A DNA stretch of 6,664 nt from Deltaproteobacteria bacterium (GTDB lineage: Bacteria > Myxococcota_A > UBA796). The notes beneath the pieces were generated by a model, which did not search any database, was not told the DNA's origin, and saw only the letters and a program-made list of their open reading frames with translations. Position numbers and translations under genes: made by a program. Below, in pieces: positions 1-5,647 of this stretch. How positions within the stretch are numbered: the stretch's first letter is position 1; each line of letters opens with the position of its first letter. The DNA is taken from assembly GCA_002707085.1 (NCBI GenBank), contig PALY01000052.1, positions 1 to 6,664 on the forward strand. The letters run 5' to 3'.

Positions 1-2
1 AA

Positions 3-1232
3 CTTGAACCAGAGGATCAACGTGATCTTGTGTTCAATGCCCTGGACAAACGCCTACCGAGTGCGGAATGGCTGATCTGGGCAATTCATGATGTAGGCGG
101 TTCGTGGGTACCAGAACGACCACTTCAAGCACTGTATCGCCGTTGGCGTCGCGGAGAAGATTGGCGGGACCGTTACCGAAAGAACCAATGGAGCAGCCCA
201 AAATCTGCTCAGCGCGAAGGCTACAGTTTCACCCCACTGGTCGAAGCTGGAATCTTGGAGCTTGGACAATGGGGCCAAGAAAAGTTCTATCGCCTTACCA
301 GTCGAGCGCTTCGCCTTGTCGAGCCTCCAGAGGATGAAGGGTTTTCACAGTTTTATTTGACCCCAAGTTTTGAAATCATGGCCCCAGCTGGCATGGCTCC
401 AATTCTCTTTTTCCGAGTGGGTGAACTTGCTGAACTGACCGCCTGTGACCGAGCCAATACATATAAGATCACACAAGTCAGTATCGAACAGGCGCTTGAG
501 CGCGGCTGGCGAAGAGAAGACATTTTCGAGTTTCTTCGTGAAAACAGCCAAATCGGATTGCCCGAGAATGTCGAAACGACACTGAGAGGCTGGTGTGGTC
601 AGCGAGGAGACGTAGAATTCCACGACCTCACAATGCTCACCATTCATCGTTCACAAATTCGCCGTCTAGAAACCAACCGGACGGTAAAGCCGTTTTTACT
701 GCACCGTTTTGTGCCAGGAATGTATGCAGTCGACAGAGCTCGGATGCCAGAGCTAAACCAAGCATTAATTGAGGCAGGGTTCGTAGTTGCACCTCAAACG
801 CGCACATATCCAGACGATCCTTCAGGGGTTGACGCACGCCGACGACTGCTAAATTTCGTGACCGAAGCACGTGCTGGTCGAGAAGATCCTCTTACTCGCG
901 CCCACGCAGCGGATACGCAGCCATCTTTGGTTCAGCTCATTCCAAACGCGAATGCCATTCCCACCAAGAAGGGACGCAAGAAGAAAAAAGCGCTGCCAAC
1001 ACGACGGAGTCCACGCGAAGTACAGGACGTGGTTTTGGAAGCAATCCAGCAAGCCAAGAACATCGACATGATCTACGTGACCCGGGGAATGGAGAGAAAG
1101 CGTCTTACAGTGCGTCCAGAGCGAATTGCGACAAACGCACAAGGGCAACAAGTCCTCGTGGCCTCTGATATTTCCAAAGGCGACCGTTTTTCATACCAAA
1201 TGATTCAAATCGAACGCATGGATTTAGCCTAG
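3..1232 (+). CDS. Helicase-associated (XPB/Ssl2-like) protein with WYL-like C-terminus, 5' partial
   Basis: The reading frame is open to the left edge (first complete codon at 3). A GTG at 30 is a possible start, but the codons before it continue the same kind of sequence, so I treat this as the C-terminal part of a longer protein. Numbering from the GTG, residues about 109-190 resemble the XPB/Ssl2-like helicase-associated domain of bacterial proteins: a beta-rich segment (FYLTPSFEIMAP), then FRVGELAELTACDRANTYKI and LPENVETTLRGW. Residues 310-328 form a very basic linker (KKGRKKKK). Residues about 332-400 look like a WYL-type ligand-sensing fold: AIQQAKNIDMIYV, then RLTVRPERI, then a closing IQIERMD. 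Family relatives are usually annotated only as helicase-associated domain proteins; no helicase motor motifs are visible here. A DNA- or nucleotide-responsive role is inference. No neighbour clarifies the function; the next gene, xseB, is 123 bases away. Confidence 0.72.
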   Translation, partial: LEPEDQRDLVFNALDKRLPSAEWLIWAIHDVGGSWVPERPLQALYRRWRRGEDWRDRYRKNQWSSPKSAQREGYSFTPLVEAGILELGQWGQEKFYRLTSRALRLVEPPEDEGFSQFYLTPSFEIMAPAGMAPILFFRVGELAELTACDRANTYKITQVSIEQALERGWRREDIFEFLRENSQIGLPENVETTLRGWCGQRGDVEFHDLTMLTIHRSQIRRLETNRTVKPFLLHRFVPGMYAVDRARMPELNQALIEAGFVVAPQTRTYPDDPSGVDARRRLLNFVTEARAGREDPLTRAHAADTQPSLVQLIPNANAIPTKKGRKKKKALPTRRSPREVQDVVLEAIQQAKNIDMIYVTRGMERKRLTVRPERIATNAQGQQVLVASDISKGDRFSYQMIQIERMDLA

Positions 1233-1355
1233 GAAATACGGCCAAATTTCATGCGCAAATATATGAGACTGTTCCTTCAGTATTGATGTGATAGTAATGG
1301 GTGTTGCCCAATATTTATCCCACACATTTCCAACTCTACATCGGCGGACCACACC
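1233..1355. other. Intergenic region upstream of xseB
   Basis: These 123 AT-richer bases separate the helicase-associated gene from xseB and presumably hold the xseB promoter. I could not assign convincing -35/-10 boxes: TTGATG at 1283-1288 has no good partner at 16-18 bases, and GATAGT at 1290-1295 lacks a -35. A weak inverted repeat, GAAAT (1233-1237) with ATTTC (1246-1250), directly follows the stop codon, but it is short, AT-rich and not followed by a T run, so I do not call it a terminator. The start of xseB is preceded by a purine-rich GGCGGA at 1343-1348. Confidence 0.5.
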
Positions 1356-1574
1356 ATGTCAGACACAGAAAACCGTACTTTCGAAGTAGCTCTTCAGGAA
1401 CTAGAGGAACACGTTCGGCGTCTGGATAGTGGAGAACTTCCCTTAGAGGAATCTCTGCAGACATTTGAGTCCGGAGTGAAGTTGGTCCGGGAATGTTCAG
1501 AGCTTCTGGATGGGGCTGAACAGCGAATCACTGAACTGACTGATGCACCCATTGAAGGTGAAGCAAAATCATAA
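1356..1574 (+). CDS. xseB: Exodeoxyribonuclease VII small subunit
   Basis: XseB is the small subunit of exonuclease VII, which degrades single-stranded DNA to oligonucleotides in the cytoplasm; several small subunits bind the helical arm of the catalytic XseA. The 72-residue product matches the family in length (usually about 70-85) and pattern: FEVALQELEEHVRRLDSGEL near the N-terminus, then PLEESLQTFESGVKLVRECSELL and a final AEQRI, forming the expected two-helix hairpin. The ATG is preceded by GGCGGA seven bases upstream. No xseA is visible in the window; the upstream neighbour is an unrelated helicase-associated protein, so XseA is presumably encoded elsewhere. The acidic C-terminal tail (residues 64-72) is variable in the family. 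The identification is firm. Confidence 0.95.
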   Translation: MSDTENRTFEVALQELEEHVRRLDSGELPLEESLQTFESGVKLVRECSELLDGAEQRITELTDAPIEGEAKS

Positions 1575-1600
1575 CAGGGTGGATCATTCAACAAATCGGT

Positions 1601-1611
1601 GTGAACATCAC
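1601..1611. repeat. Short palindrome GTGA-N3-TCAC
   Basis: GTGA (1601-1604) and TCAC (1608-1611) form a perfect four-base palindrome around ACA, in the gap between xseB and tonB. The half-sites resemble those of CRP/FNR-type regulators, but the spacing (3 rather than 6 bases) does not fit such a site. It may be chance. Confidence 0.2.
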
Positions 1612-1625
1612 TCCGTTTCATGCCA

Positions 1626-1644
1626 CCTGATGGGTTGAATCAGG
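1626..1644. repeat. Inverted repeat CCTGAT-N7-ATCAGG upstream of tonB
   Basis: CCTGAT at 1626-1631 and ATCAGG at 1639-1644 are perfect reverse complements around a seven-base loop. The repeat ends 32 bases before the tonB start codon. No T run follows, so it is not a standard intrinsic terminator. It could be an operator or an RNA hairpin in the tonB leader; it does not resemble an AT-rich Fur box. Function is unproven. Confidence 0.35.
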
Positions 1645-1665
1645 CTATACGCCGTTGGCAACTAT

Positions 1666-1670
1666 GGGAG
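1666..1670 (+). promoter_or_regulatory. Shine-Dalgarno that fixes the tonB start
   Basis: GGGAG lies six bases before the ATG at 1677. The in-frame upstream ATG at 1620 has no comparable purine-rich stretch before it. This supports 1677 as the true start of tonB. Confidence 0.7.
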
Positions 1671-1676
1671 AAATCA

Positions 1677-2399
1677 ATGTTTGACACTGTGGGTCGCGAC
1701 CGGAAACAAGACCGTCGGCAACAAGCCGGCTCGTTTTTGATTTCCGTCGCTATTAACGGTGCCATGATTGGCGGCCTGGTCTGGGCCGGAGCTACCGTTG
1801 CAGAAGAAGTGGTAGACGATCTCCCAATCGAGGTCACCTTCTTCGATGCTGCGCCCCCTCCCCCTCCTCCTCCTCCACCCGCTGGCGGTGGTGCGAAGAA
1901 GACCAAAAAAGAGAAAAAGCCCGACGAACCTAAAGAAATCCCCAAAGAAGTCGAACCTGAGCCAACTGAACTGCCGGAAGAGATTCCTGAAGAGACGGTC
2001 GAAACCGAAGAAGAAGGTGAAGAAGGCGGCGTAGAAGGCGGAGTTGAAGGTGGCGTCGTCGGTGGTGTCGTCGGTGGTGTGATTGGCGGTGTTTTGGGTG
2101 GACAACTGGGCGGCACAGGTGTCCGAGCAGTCCACTGGACTGAAGTAAAACCGAAACGTCGCGTACACCCAAAGTATCCAAAAAGTGCCCAACAGTTGGG
2201 CCTAGAGGCAAGTTGCTCCATACGGTTTTTCATTGATGAAAAAGGCAAGCCGTACGATATCAAAATGGAAGCCTGCCCCAAAGTTTTCCACGCCGAGGCC
2301 AAAAAGGCCGCCTGGAATTGGCGTTTTTACCCCATGAAAGATGAAGGAAAGGCTGTGAAAACGCAGTTCGTTCTTAAACTTCGATTCAAGCTTAGCTGA
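1677..2399 (+). CDS. tonB: TonB-family energy transducer
   Basis: TonB-type protein that spans the periplasm and passes energy from the ExbB-ExbD motor to outer-membrane transporters. With the start at 1677 it has 240 residues: a basic N-terminus (GRDRKQDRRQQ), one membrane helix (about 18-40), nine prolines (60-68), a Lys/Glu/Pro-rich spacer (73-116), a Gly-Val repeat with GGVE/GGVV units (117-146), and a TonB C-terminal domain (about 155-240) with RRVHPKYPKSAQQLGLEAS and the final WNWRFYP. C180 and C200 in that domain could form a disulfide. An ATG at 1620 would add 19 residues, but the GGGAG six bases before 1677 and the usual MFD start of related proteins favour 1677. exbB follows after seven bases. 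The spacer is low-complexity and probably extended in the periplasm. The transported substrate cannot be deduced; no TonB-dependent receptor is in the window. Confidence 0.9.
   Translation: MFDTVGRDRKQDRRQQAGSFLISVAINGAMIGGLVWAGATVAEEVVDDLPIEVTFFDAAPPPPPPPPPAGGGAKKTKKEKKPDEPKEIPKEVEPEPTELPEEIPEETVETEEEGEEGGVEGGVEGGVVGGVVGGVIGGVLGGQLGGTGVRAVHWTEVKPKRRVHPKYPKSAQQLGLEASCSIRFFIDEKGKPYDIKMEACPKVFHAEAKKAAWNWRFYPMKDEGKAVKTQFVLKLRFKLS
1854..1880 (+). repeat. Nine-codon proline run in tonB
   Basis: Nine consecutive proline codons (mostly CCT and CCC) follow the membrane helix of TonB. Polyproline of this length stalls ribosomes unless elongation factor P is present (established knowledge), so TonB synthesis here is probably EF-P dependent. 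The pyrimidine tract could also vary in length by slippage. Confidence 0.85.
2025..2114 (+). repeat. Degenerate 12-base tandem repeat encoding GGxx units in tonB
   Basis: Seven and a half four-residue units (GGVE, GGVE, GGVV, GGVV, GGVI, GGVL, GGQL, then GG) are encoded by imperfect 12-base repeats; the unit GTCGTCGGTGGT occurs twice in direct succession. The segment links the acidic spacer to the TonB C-terminal domain. Similar glycine-rich repeats are known in TonB proteins of myxobacteria-like organisms. Confidence 0.85.
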
Positions 2400-2402
2400 G
2401 GA
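2397..2402 (+). promoter_or_regulatory. tonB stop codon inside the exbB Shine-Dalgarno
   Basis: TGAGGA contains the tonB stop (TGA, 2397-2399) and serves as Shine-Dalgarno for the exbB ATG four bases later. The arrangement points to translational coupling. Confidence 0.7.
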
Positions 2403-2406
2403 TTTT

Positions 2407-3087
2407 ATGCACTTTACACCTCAAGAAATTTGGGCAGCGACCGGTTTACCGGTTCGTATAGTTCTCGCCGTCATGATGCTCATGGCTGTGTGGTGCCTGT
2501 ACGTCGCTGTTGAACGAACCCTGGCCCTGGCCAAGGCACGCCGTCAATCAAGACTGATTGCAGAGCAAGTTGCGGGGCCTTTGTCCGCAGCCAATCCGGT
2601 AGACGCACTAGCCATCTGTGAGAAAGATGAGTATGGCGCCTCTTACCTCGGACGTCTGCTCGTCGGTGGACTCACAGAGTTCAGTGGGCGAAAAGACAAG
2701 CACGGTATCGAAGCCGCTGAGCGCGCCCTTGAACGCGTCGCCATCACTGAAGGCCAAGCGCTCCGGAAGGGATTGAACATTCTCGCAACCACCGGTTCTA
2801 CAGCGCCTTTCGTTGGTCTTGTAGGTACCATTTTCGGTATCATCAACGCTTTCCAAATGATGGGTGAAGCGGGTGGTGGTGACTTGGCAGCCATCTCGTC
2901 CGGTATCGCTGAAGCGCTCATCACAACGGCCATCGGAATCAGTGTTGCCATCATCGGTGTTTGGCTGTTCAACTACTTCACAGCGAAGATTGATGAAATC
3001 ACCAACGACATGCAAGTATCTGTACAAGAGATTCTTGACTGGTGTGAAAAGCAGATTCTTCCCCCAATGACCGATTCGGACAGCTGA
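2407..3087 (+). CDS. exbB: MotA/TolQ/ExbB proton channel family protein
   Basis: Inner-membrane channel subunit that, as a pentamer around an ExbD dimer, uses the proton gradient to energise TonB. The 226 residues show the family layout: one N-terminal membrane helix (about 15-36), a cytoplasmic loop with basic and charged helices (about 37-120), then two C-terminal helices (about 122-147 and 162-190). The signature TTGSTAPFVGLVGTIFGIINAF is clear, as is AISSGIAEALITTAIGISV. T141 and T174 align with the pore threonines T148 and T181 of E. coli ExbB. The start is supported by TGAGGA four bases upstream, overlapping the tonB stop. It lies between tonB and two exbD genes, which favours ExbB over TolQ; no tolA, tolB or pal is present. 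Identification of the family is firm; the Ton assignment rests on the neighbours. Confidence 0.92.
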   Translation: MHFTPQEIWAATGLPVRIVLAVMMLMAVWCLYVAVERTLALAKARRQSRLIAEQVAGPLSAANPVDALAICEKDEYGASYLGRLLVGGLTEFSGRKDKHGIEAAERALERVAITEGQALRKGLNILATTGSTAPFVGLVGTIFGIINAFQMMGEAGGGDLAAISSGIAEALITTAIGISVAIIGVWLFNYFTAKIDEITNDMQVSVQEILDWCEKQILPPMTDSDS

Positions 3088-3090
3088 GGA
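3085..3090 (+). promoter_or_regulatory. exbB stop codon inside the exbD1 Shine-Dalgarno
   Basis: TGAGGA again contains the stop (3085-3087) and lies eight bases before the ATG at 3099. The same hexamer is used at the tonB-exbB junction. Confidence 0.65.
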
Positions 3091-3098
3091 TCTGACGC

Positions 3099-3566
3099 AT
3101 GGGTATGCAAGTAGGTGATCGCAGTGGTGGGCCAATGGCCGACATCAATGTCACGCCCCTGGTGGACGTGGTGTTGGTGCTGCTCATCATCTTCATGGTC
3201 ATCACTCACCTGTTGGGTTCCGGCGTAGACGTACCCCTGCCAGTCGCCCAGACTGCAAATGAGGTGCGTGATGGGGGCCAACACTTGGTGGTATCCATCA
3301 AGAAAGCGGAGGAACGCAGAGTTTCTGTACCCGAAGGGATGACTGCCCCTCGAGTTCCACCAGAAGTCTACGTCGACACGACGCGTTCAGAAATGGACGC
3401 CTTGGTGACAGACATCAATATGGCGTACCAAGACAAGCCTTCCCGCTCCCTCTTGGTCAAGGGCGACAAAAATCTGACTTGGCGTGAAGTTCGTGAAGTC
3501 ATGGATGTCATCCACGCTGGAGGCATGACCACCATGCTCCTCGCCGTCGAAGGGTTGAAGGAGTAA
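3099..3566 (+). CDS. exbD: ExbD/TolR-family protein, first copy
   Basis: ExbD-type subunit: a short cytoplasmic N-terminus, one membrane helix (about 20-40) and a periplasmic domain. The helix contains the signature DINVTPLVDVVLVLLIIFMV with D23 in the position of the proton-carrying aspartate (D25 in E. coli). The periplasmic part starts with VDVPLP, as in the family. At 155 residues it is longer than E. coli ExbD (141), mainly through a charged, proline-containing insertion at about 69-90. The start at 3099 follows TGAGGA by eight bases; an ATG at 3105 is a minor alternative. The gene lies 11 bases after exbB and three before the second exbD. Which of the two copies pairs with ExbB, or whether they form a heterodimer, cannot be read from sequence. 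Confidence 0.92.
   Translation: MGMQVGDRSGGPMADINVTPLVDVVLVLLIIFMVITHLLGSGVDVPLPVAQTANEVRDGGQHLVVSIKKAEERRVSVPEGMTAPRVPPEVYVDTTRSEMDALVTDINMAYQDKPSRSLLVKGDKNLTWREVREVMDVIHAGGMTTMLLAVEGLKE
3558..3563 (+). promoter_or_regulatory. Strong Shine-Dalgarno for the second exbD at the end of the first
   Basis: AAGGAG directly precedes the stop TAA of the first exbD (3564-3566) and lies six bases before the ATG at 3570. It is the strongest ribosome binding site in the operon. Confidence 0.75.
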
Positions 3567-3569
3567 CCC

Positions 3570-4058
3570 ATGGCAATGAAGGGCTTTAAACAATCCAAAC
3601 CCGTCGCTAGCGACATCAACGTCACACCGTTGATTGACGTGGTCTTGGTTTTGCTGATCATCTTCATGGTCCTTACTCCGATCATGATCAATGAAATGTC
3701 CGTGAACCTCCCAGACAAGACAGAAACTGTCGACACTGACGACATTCCAAAAGATCAACTGCTTCTTGCTGTGTGCAAAGACGGAACTGTCACGCTCAAT
3801 CGCACCCCTTTTGAAATGGAACCGCTCCGGGAAAATCTCGGTAAGAGAATCAGAGCCGCCGCGAAGAAGACAGTCTTTGTAGATGCTCACCCAGATGCAT
3901 CGTATGACCGAGTCGTTGCTGTACTGGATCTGGCCCGCGATGCTGGCGCCGACCGATTGGGGTTGGCTTCATTGAAAACCGAAGAAAGCTTCACTGCATG
4001 TACCCCGCCAGAAGCAGAGGGCGCAGCAGTCGAAGGAGCTGAAACCCCAGCCGGATAA
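3570..4058 (+). CDS. exbD: ExbD/TolR-family protein, second copy
   Basis: A second ExbD-type protein of 162 residues, directly after the first. Its membrane segment (15-34) differs from that of the first copy at one of 20 residues (I22 for V22) and keeps the proton-carrying D23. The periplasmic domain is quite different: MSVNLPDKTETVDTDD after the helix, QLLLAVCKDGTVTLNRTPF, then FVDAHPDASYDRVVAVLDLARDAGADRLGLAS, which is a classic ExbD/TolR fold. A small acidic, alanine-rich tail (about 138-162) follows. A good AAGGAG six bases upstream sets the start. ispA begins five bases after its stop. Paired exbD genes after exbB are known in myxobacteria and relatives; specialised roles of the two copies remain inference. 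Confidence 0.92.
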   Translation: MAMKGFKQSKPVASDINVTPLIDVVLVLLIIFMVLTPIMINEMSVNLPDKTETVDTDDIPKDQLLLAVCKDGTVTLNRTPFEMEPLRENLGKRIRAAAKKTVFVDAHPDASYDRVVAVLDLARDAGADRLGLASLKTEESFTACTPPEAEGAAVEGAETPAG

Positions 4059-4063
4059 TACTC

Positions 4064-4906
4064 ATGGATTTCGCTACATGGTGCGCGTCCCTAAGAGAAT
4101 CTGTAGACCGCTGCCTGCAGTCTAGATTCGTAGATGCGTGGCCACCTACATTTCAAAATGCCACACTTTATCCACTGCGAACTGGCGGGAAGAGAATCCG
4201 TCCCTTGTTTTCATTTGGAGCTGTAGAGGGACTCGGTGCCACCATATCCGACGACATCATTCACGTTGCCTCTTCTGTAGAGTTGGTCCATACCTACTCT
4301 CTTGTCCACGACGACCTTCCATGTATGGATGATGACAGTGAGCGACGAGGAAAACCTGCGACCCACATCGCCTTCGGTGAAGGCACAGCACTATTAGTGG
4401 GAGATGCTTTACTGACGGAAGCATTCCGGACCCTCACCCATACAGACCTCCCAGCCGAAGTCCAGGTACGATTAATTCATGAACTGACTGAAGCTGCAGG
4501 CCACATTGGAATGATTGGTGGGCAAGCAGCGGATGTAGGATTGGGTGGCCCAGTAACCGACGCTGAATCCTTAATGAAACTCCATCAAGGAAAGACTGGA
4601 GCCTTAATCCGCGCCTCAAACCGGATGGGTGGCATCGCCGCGGGCGCAAGTCCCAAACAATTGGAAGCATTGACACGATACGGAGACGCCATTGGGTTGG
4701 CATTTCAAATGGCTGACGATGTTCTAGATGCGGAAGAGGATGCCGGCGATGACGGCCCCCCAAGCTACGTCAAACTTATGGGAATCGAAGAAACTCAGCG
4801 ACGGGCGCGAAGTCTGCTCGCAGAAGCGCTTGCCGCAGTAAGAAGCCTGCCACATTCCGAACGTTTGGAAGAACTGGCACGCTACACAATCGAGCGAGAC
4901 CACTAA
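4064..4906 (+). CDS. ispA: Short-chain polyprenyl (probably farnesyl) diphosphate synthase
   Basis: Trans-prenyltransferase that condenses isopentenyl diphosphate with allylic diphosphates in the cytoplasm, feeding quinone and undecaprenyl lipid synthesis. The 280 residues show GGKRIRP (41-47), the first aspartate-rich motif DDLPCMDDD (83-91, spacing DDxxxxD), KTGALI (177-182) and the second motif GLAFQMADDVLD (211-222). The sequence HTYSLVHDD before the first motif puts Y78 five residues upstream, as in E. coli IspA, which suggests C15 product length. The region after DDVLD is unusual: the GK-rich diphosphate-binding loop of E. coli IspA is shortened and replaced by an acidic DAGDDGPPSYVKLMG, and the usual GKxTYP lysine is not evident. 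The start has only a weak upstream GGA, so translation is probably coupled to the second exbD. It could be a geranylgeranyl synthase; family firm, chain length inferred. Confidence 0.88.
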   Translation: MDFATWCASLRESVDRCLQSRFVDAWPPTFQNATLYPLRTGGKRIRPLFSFGAVEGLGATISDDIIHVASSVELVHTYSLVHDDLPCMDDDSERRGKPATHIAFGEGTALLVGDALLTEAFRTLTHTDLPAEVQVRLIHELTEAAGHIGMIGGQAADVGLGGPVTDAESLMKLHQGKTGALIRASNRMGGIAAGASPKQLEALTRYGDAIGLAFQMADDVLDAEEDAGDDGPPSYVKLMGIEETQRRARSLLAEALAAVRSLPHSERLEELARYTIERDH

Positions 4907-5647
4907 GTGTCCAGCAAGGTCCGACTCGACAAGCTTCTTGTCGATAGGGGCTTGGCTGACACACGACAGCGAGCCCAAGCCATTATTAGAGCGGGCCAGG
5001 TGTTGGTGAACGACCAACCCAAAGACAAGCCTGGCACCCAAGTGCAGGATGACGTTGATGTCCGTATTCGAGGCAAAACAATGCCTTATGTCAGCCGGGG
5101 TGGAATCAAACTGGCTGCTGCGCTCGATGCATTTGATGTCAATCCTGAGGGGCGAGTCTGCGCCGACCTGGGAGCAAGCACAGGCGGGTTCACCGACTGT
5201 CTCCTACAACGTGGAGCCAGTCGCGTATTTGCCGTAGACGTCGGGTACGGCCAACTGGCCTGGAAGCTTCGACAAGACGACAGAGTCGTGGTGATGGAAC
5301 GCACAAACGCTCGTCACCTTGAAGCACTCCCTGAACAGGCCAATCTCATCGTTGGTGACCTCTCCTTCATATCACTCAAGAAAATCCTCCCCGCAATTCA
5401 AAGGCTGTCGGGGACTGGGGCTGATGCCGTACTGCTCATCAAACCCCAATTTGAAGTTGGTAAAGAGTCGATTGGAAAGGGTGGAGTTGTACGTGACGAT
5501 GGGCTGCGAACTCAAGCAATCGACGGTGTACGTGAAGCAGCCGAAGAAGCGGGAGCCATCTGTCATGGAGTGATTGACTCACCGATCGCTGGAGCGAAAA
5601 AGGGTAATATTGAAGCGCTCATTCACCTGTACTTGACGGCATCATGA
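4907..5647 (+). CDS. tlyA: TlyA-family rRNA 2'-O-methyltransferase (S4 + FtsJ-like)
   Basis: TlyA-type methyltransferase, which in mycobacteria uses SAM to methylate ribose at 16S and 23S rRNA cytidines; many relatives carry the older label hemolysin. The 246 residues have an S4 RNA-binding domain (about 5-60: RLDKLLVDRGLADTRQRAQ and GQVLVNDQ), the link YVSRGGIKL (61-69), a SAM-binding motif ADLGASTGGFTDCLLQRGA (86-104), VDVGYGQLAWKLR (110-122), GDLSFISLKKILP (150-162) and LLIKPQFEVGK (176-186). K68, D151, K179 and E236 match in order the catalytic K-D-K-E set of this class. The GTG start abuts the TAA of ispA with no gap and only a weak GAG upstream, so translation is probably coupled. Which rRNA sites it modifies is unknown. 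Family firm. Confidence 0.93.
   Translation: MSSKVRLDKLLVDRGLADTRQRAQAIIRAGQVLVNDQPKDKPGTQVQDDVDVRIRGKTMPYVSRGGIKLAAALDAFDVNPEGRVCADLGASTGGFTDCLLQRGASRVFAVDVGYGQLAWKLRQDDRVVVMERTNARHLEALPEQANLIVGDLSFISLKKILPAIQRLSGTGADAVLLIKPQFEVGKESIGKGGVVRDDGLRTQAIDGVREAAEEAGAICHGVIDSPIAGAKKGNIEALIHLYLTAS

Noticed and set aside
3..1232. Complete gene starting at the GTG at 30
   Set aside because: The frame is open upstream to the window edge with sequence of the same character, and related proteins are much longer, so it is more likely a partial gene.
1296..1313. Possible terminator hairpin TGGG-N5-CCCA before xseB
   Set aside because: The stem is only four base pairs and the following sequence is AT-rich rather than a T run.
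1620..1676. Longer tonB with 19 extra N-terminal residues
   Set aside because: No Shine-Dalgarno precedes 1620 and the internal ATG at 1677 has a good one.
1640..2302. Long minus-strand open frames (220 and 172 aa) opposite tonB
   Set aside because: They arise from the low-complexity proline, lysine/glutamate and glycine-repeat codons of tonB; the translations are repetitive Ser/Thr/Pro or Phe-rich and match no protein type.
2608..3135. Minus-strand open frame of 175 aa opposite exbB
   Set aside because: It lies antisense to a clearly conserved exbB and has no recognisable domain or ribosome binding site.
3387..3890. Minus-strand open frame of 167 aa across the two exbD genes
   Set aside because: It is antisense to both conserved exbD genes and its sequence is His/Asp-rich mirror coding without a family match.
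4907..5647. Haemolysin function for TlyA
   Set aside because: The protein has an S4 RNA-binding domain, SAM motif and methyltransferase K-D-K-E residues; the haemolysin label is historical.
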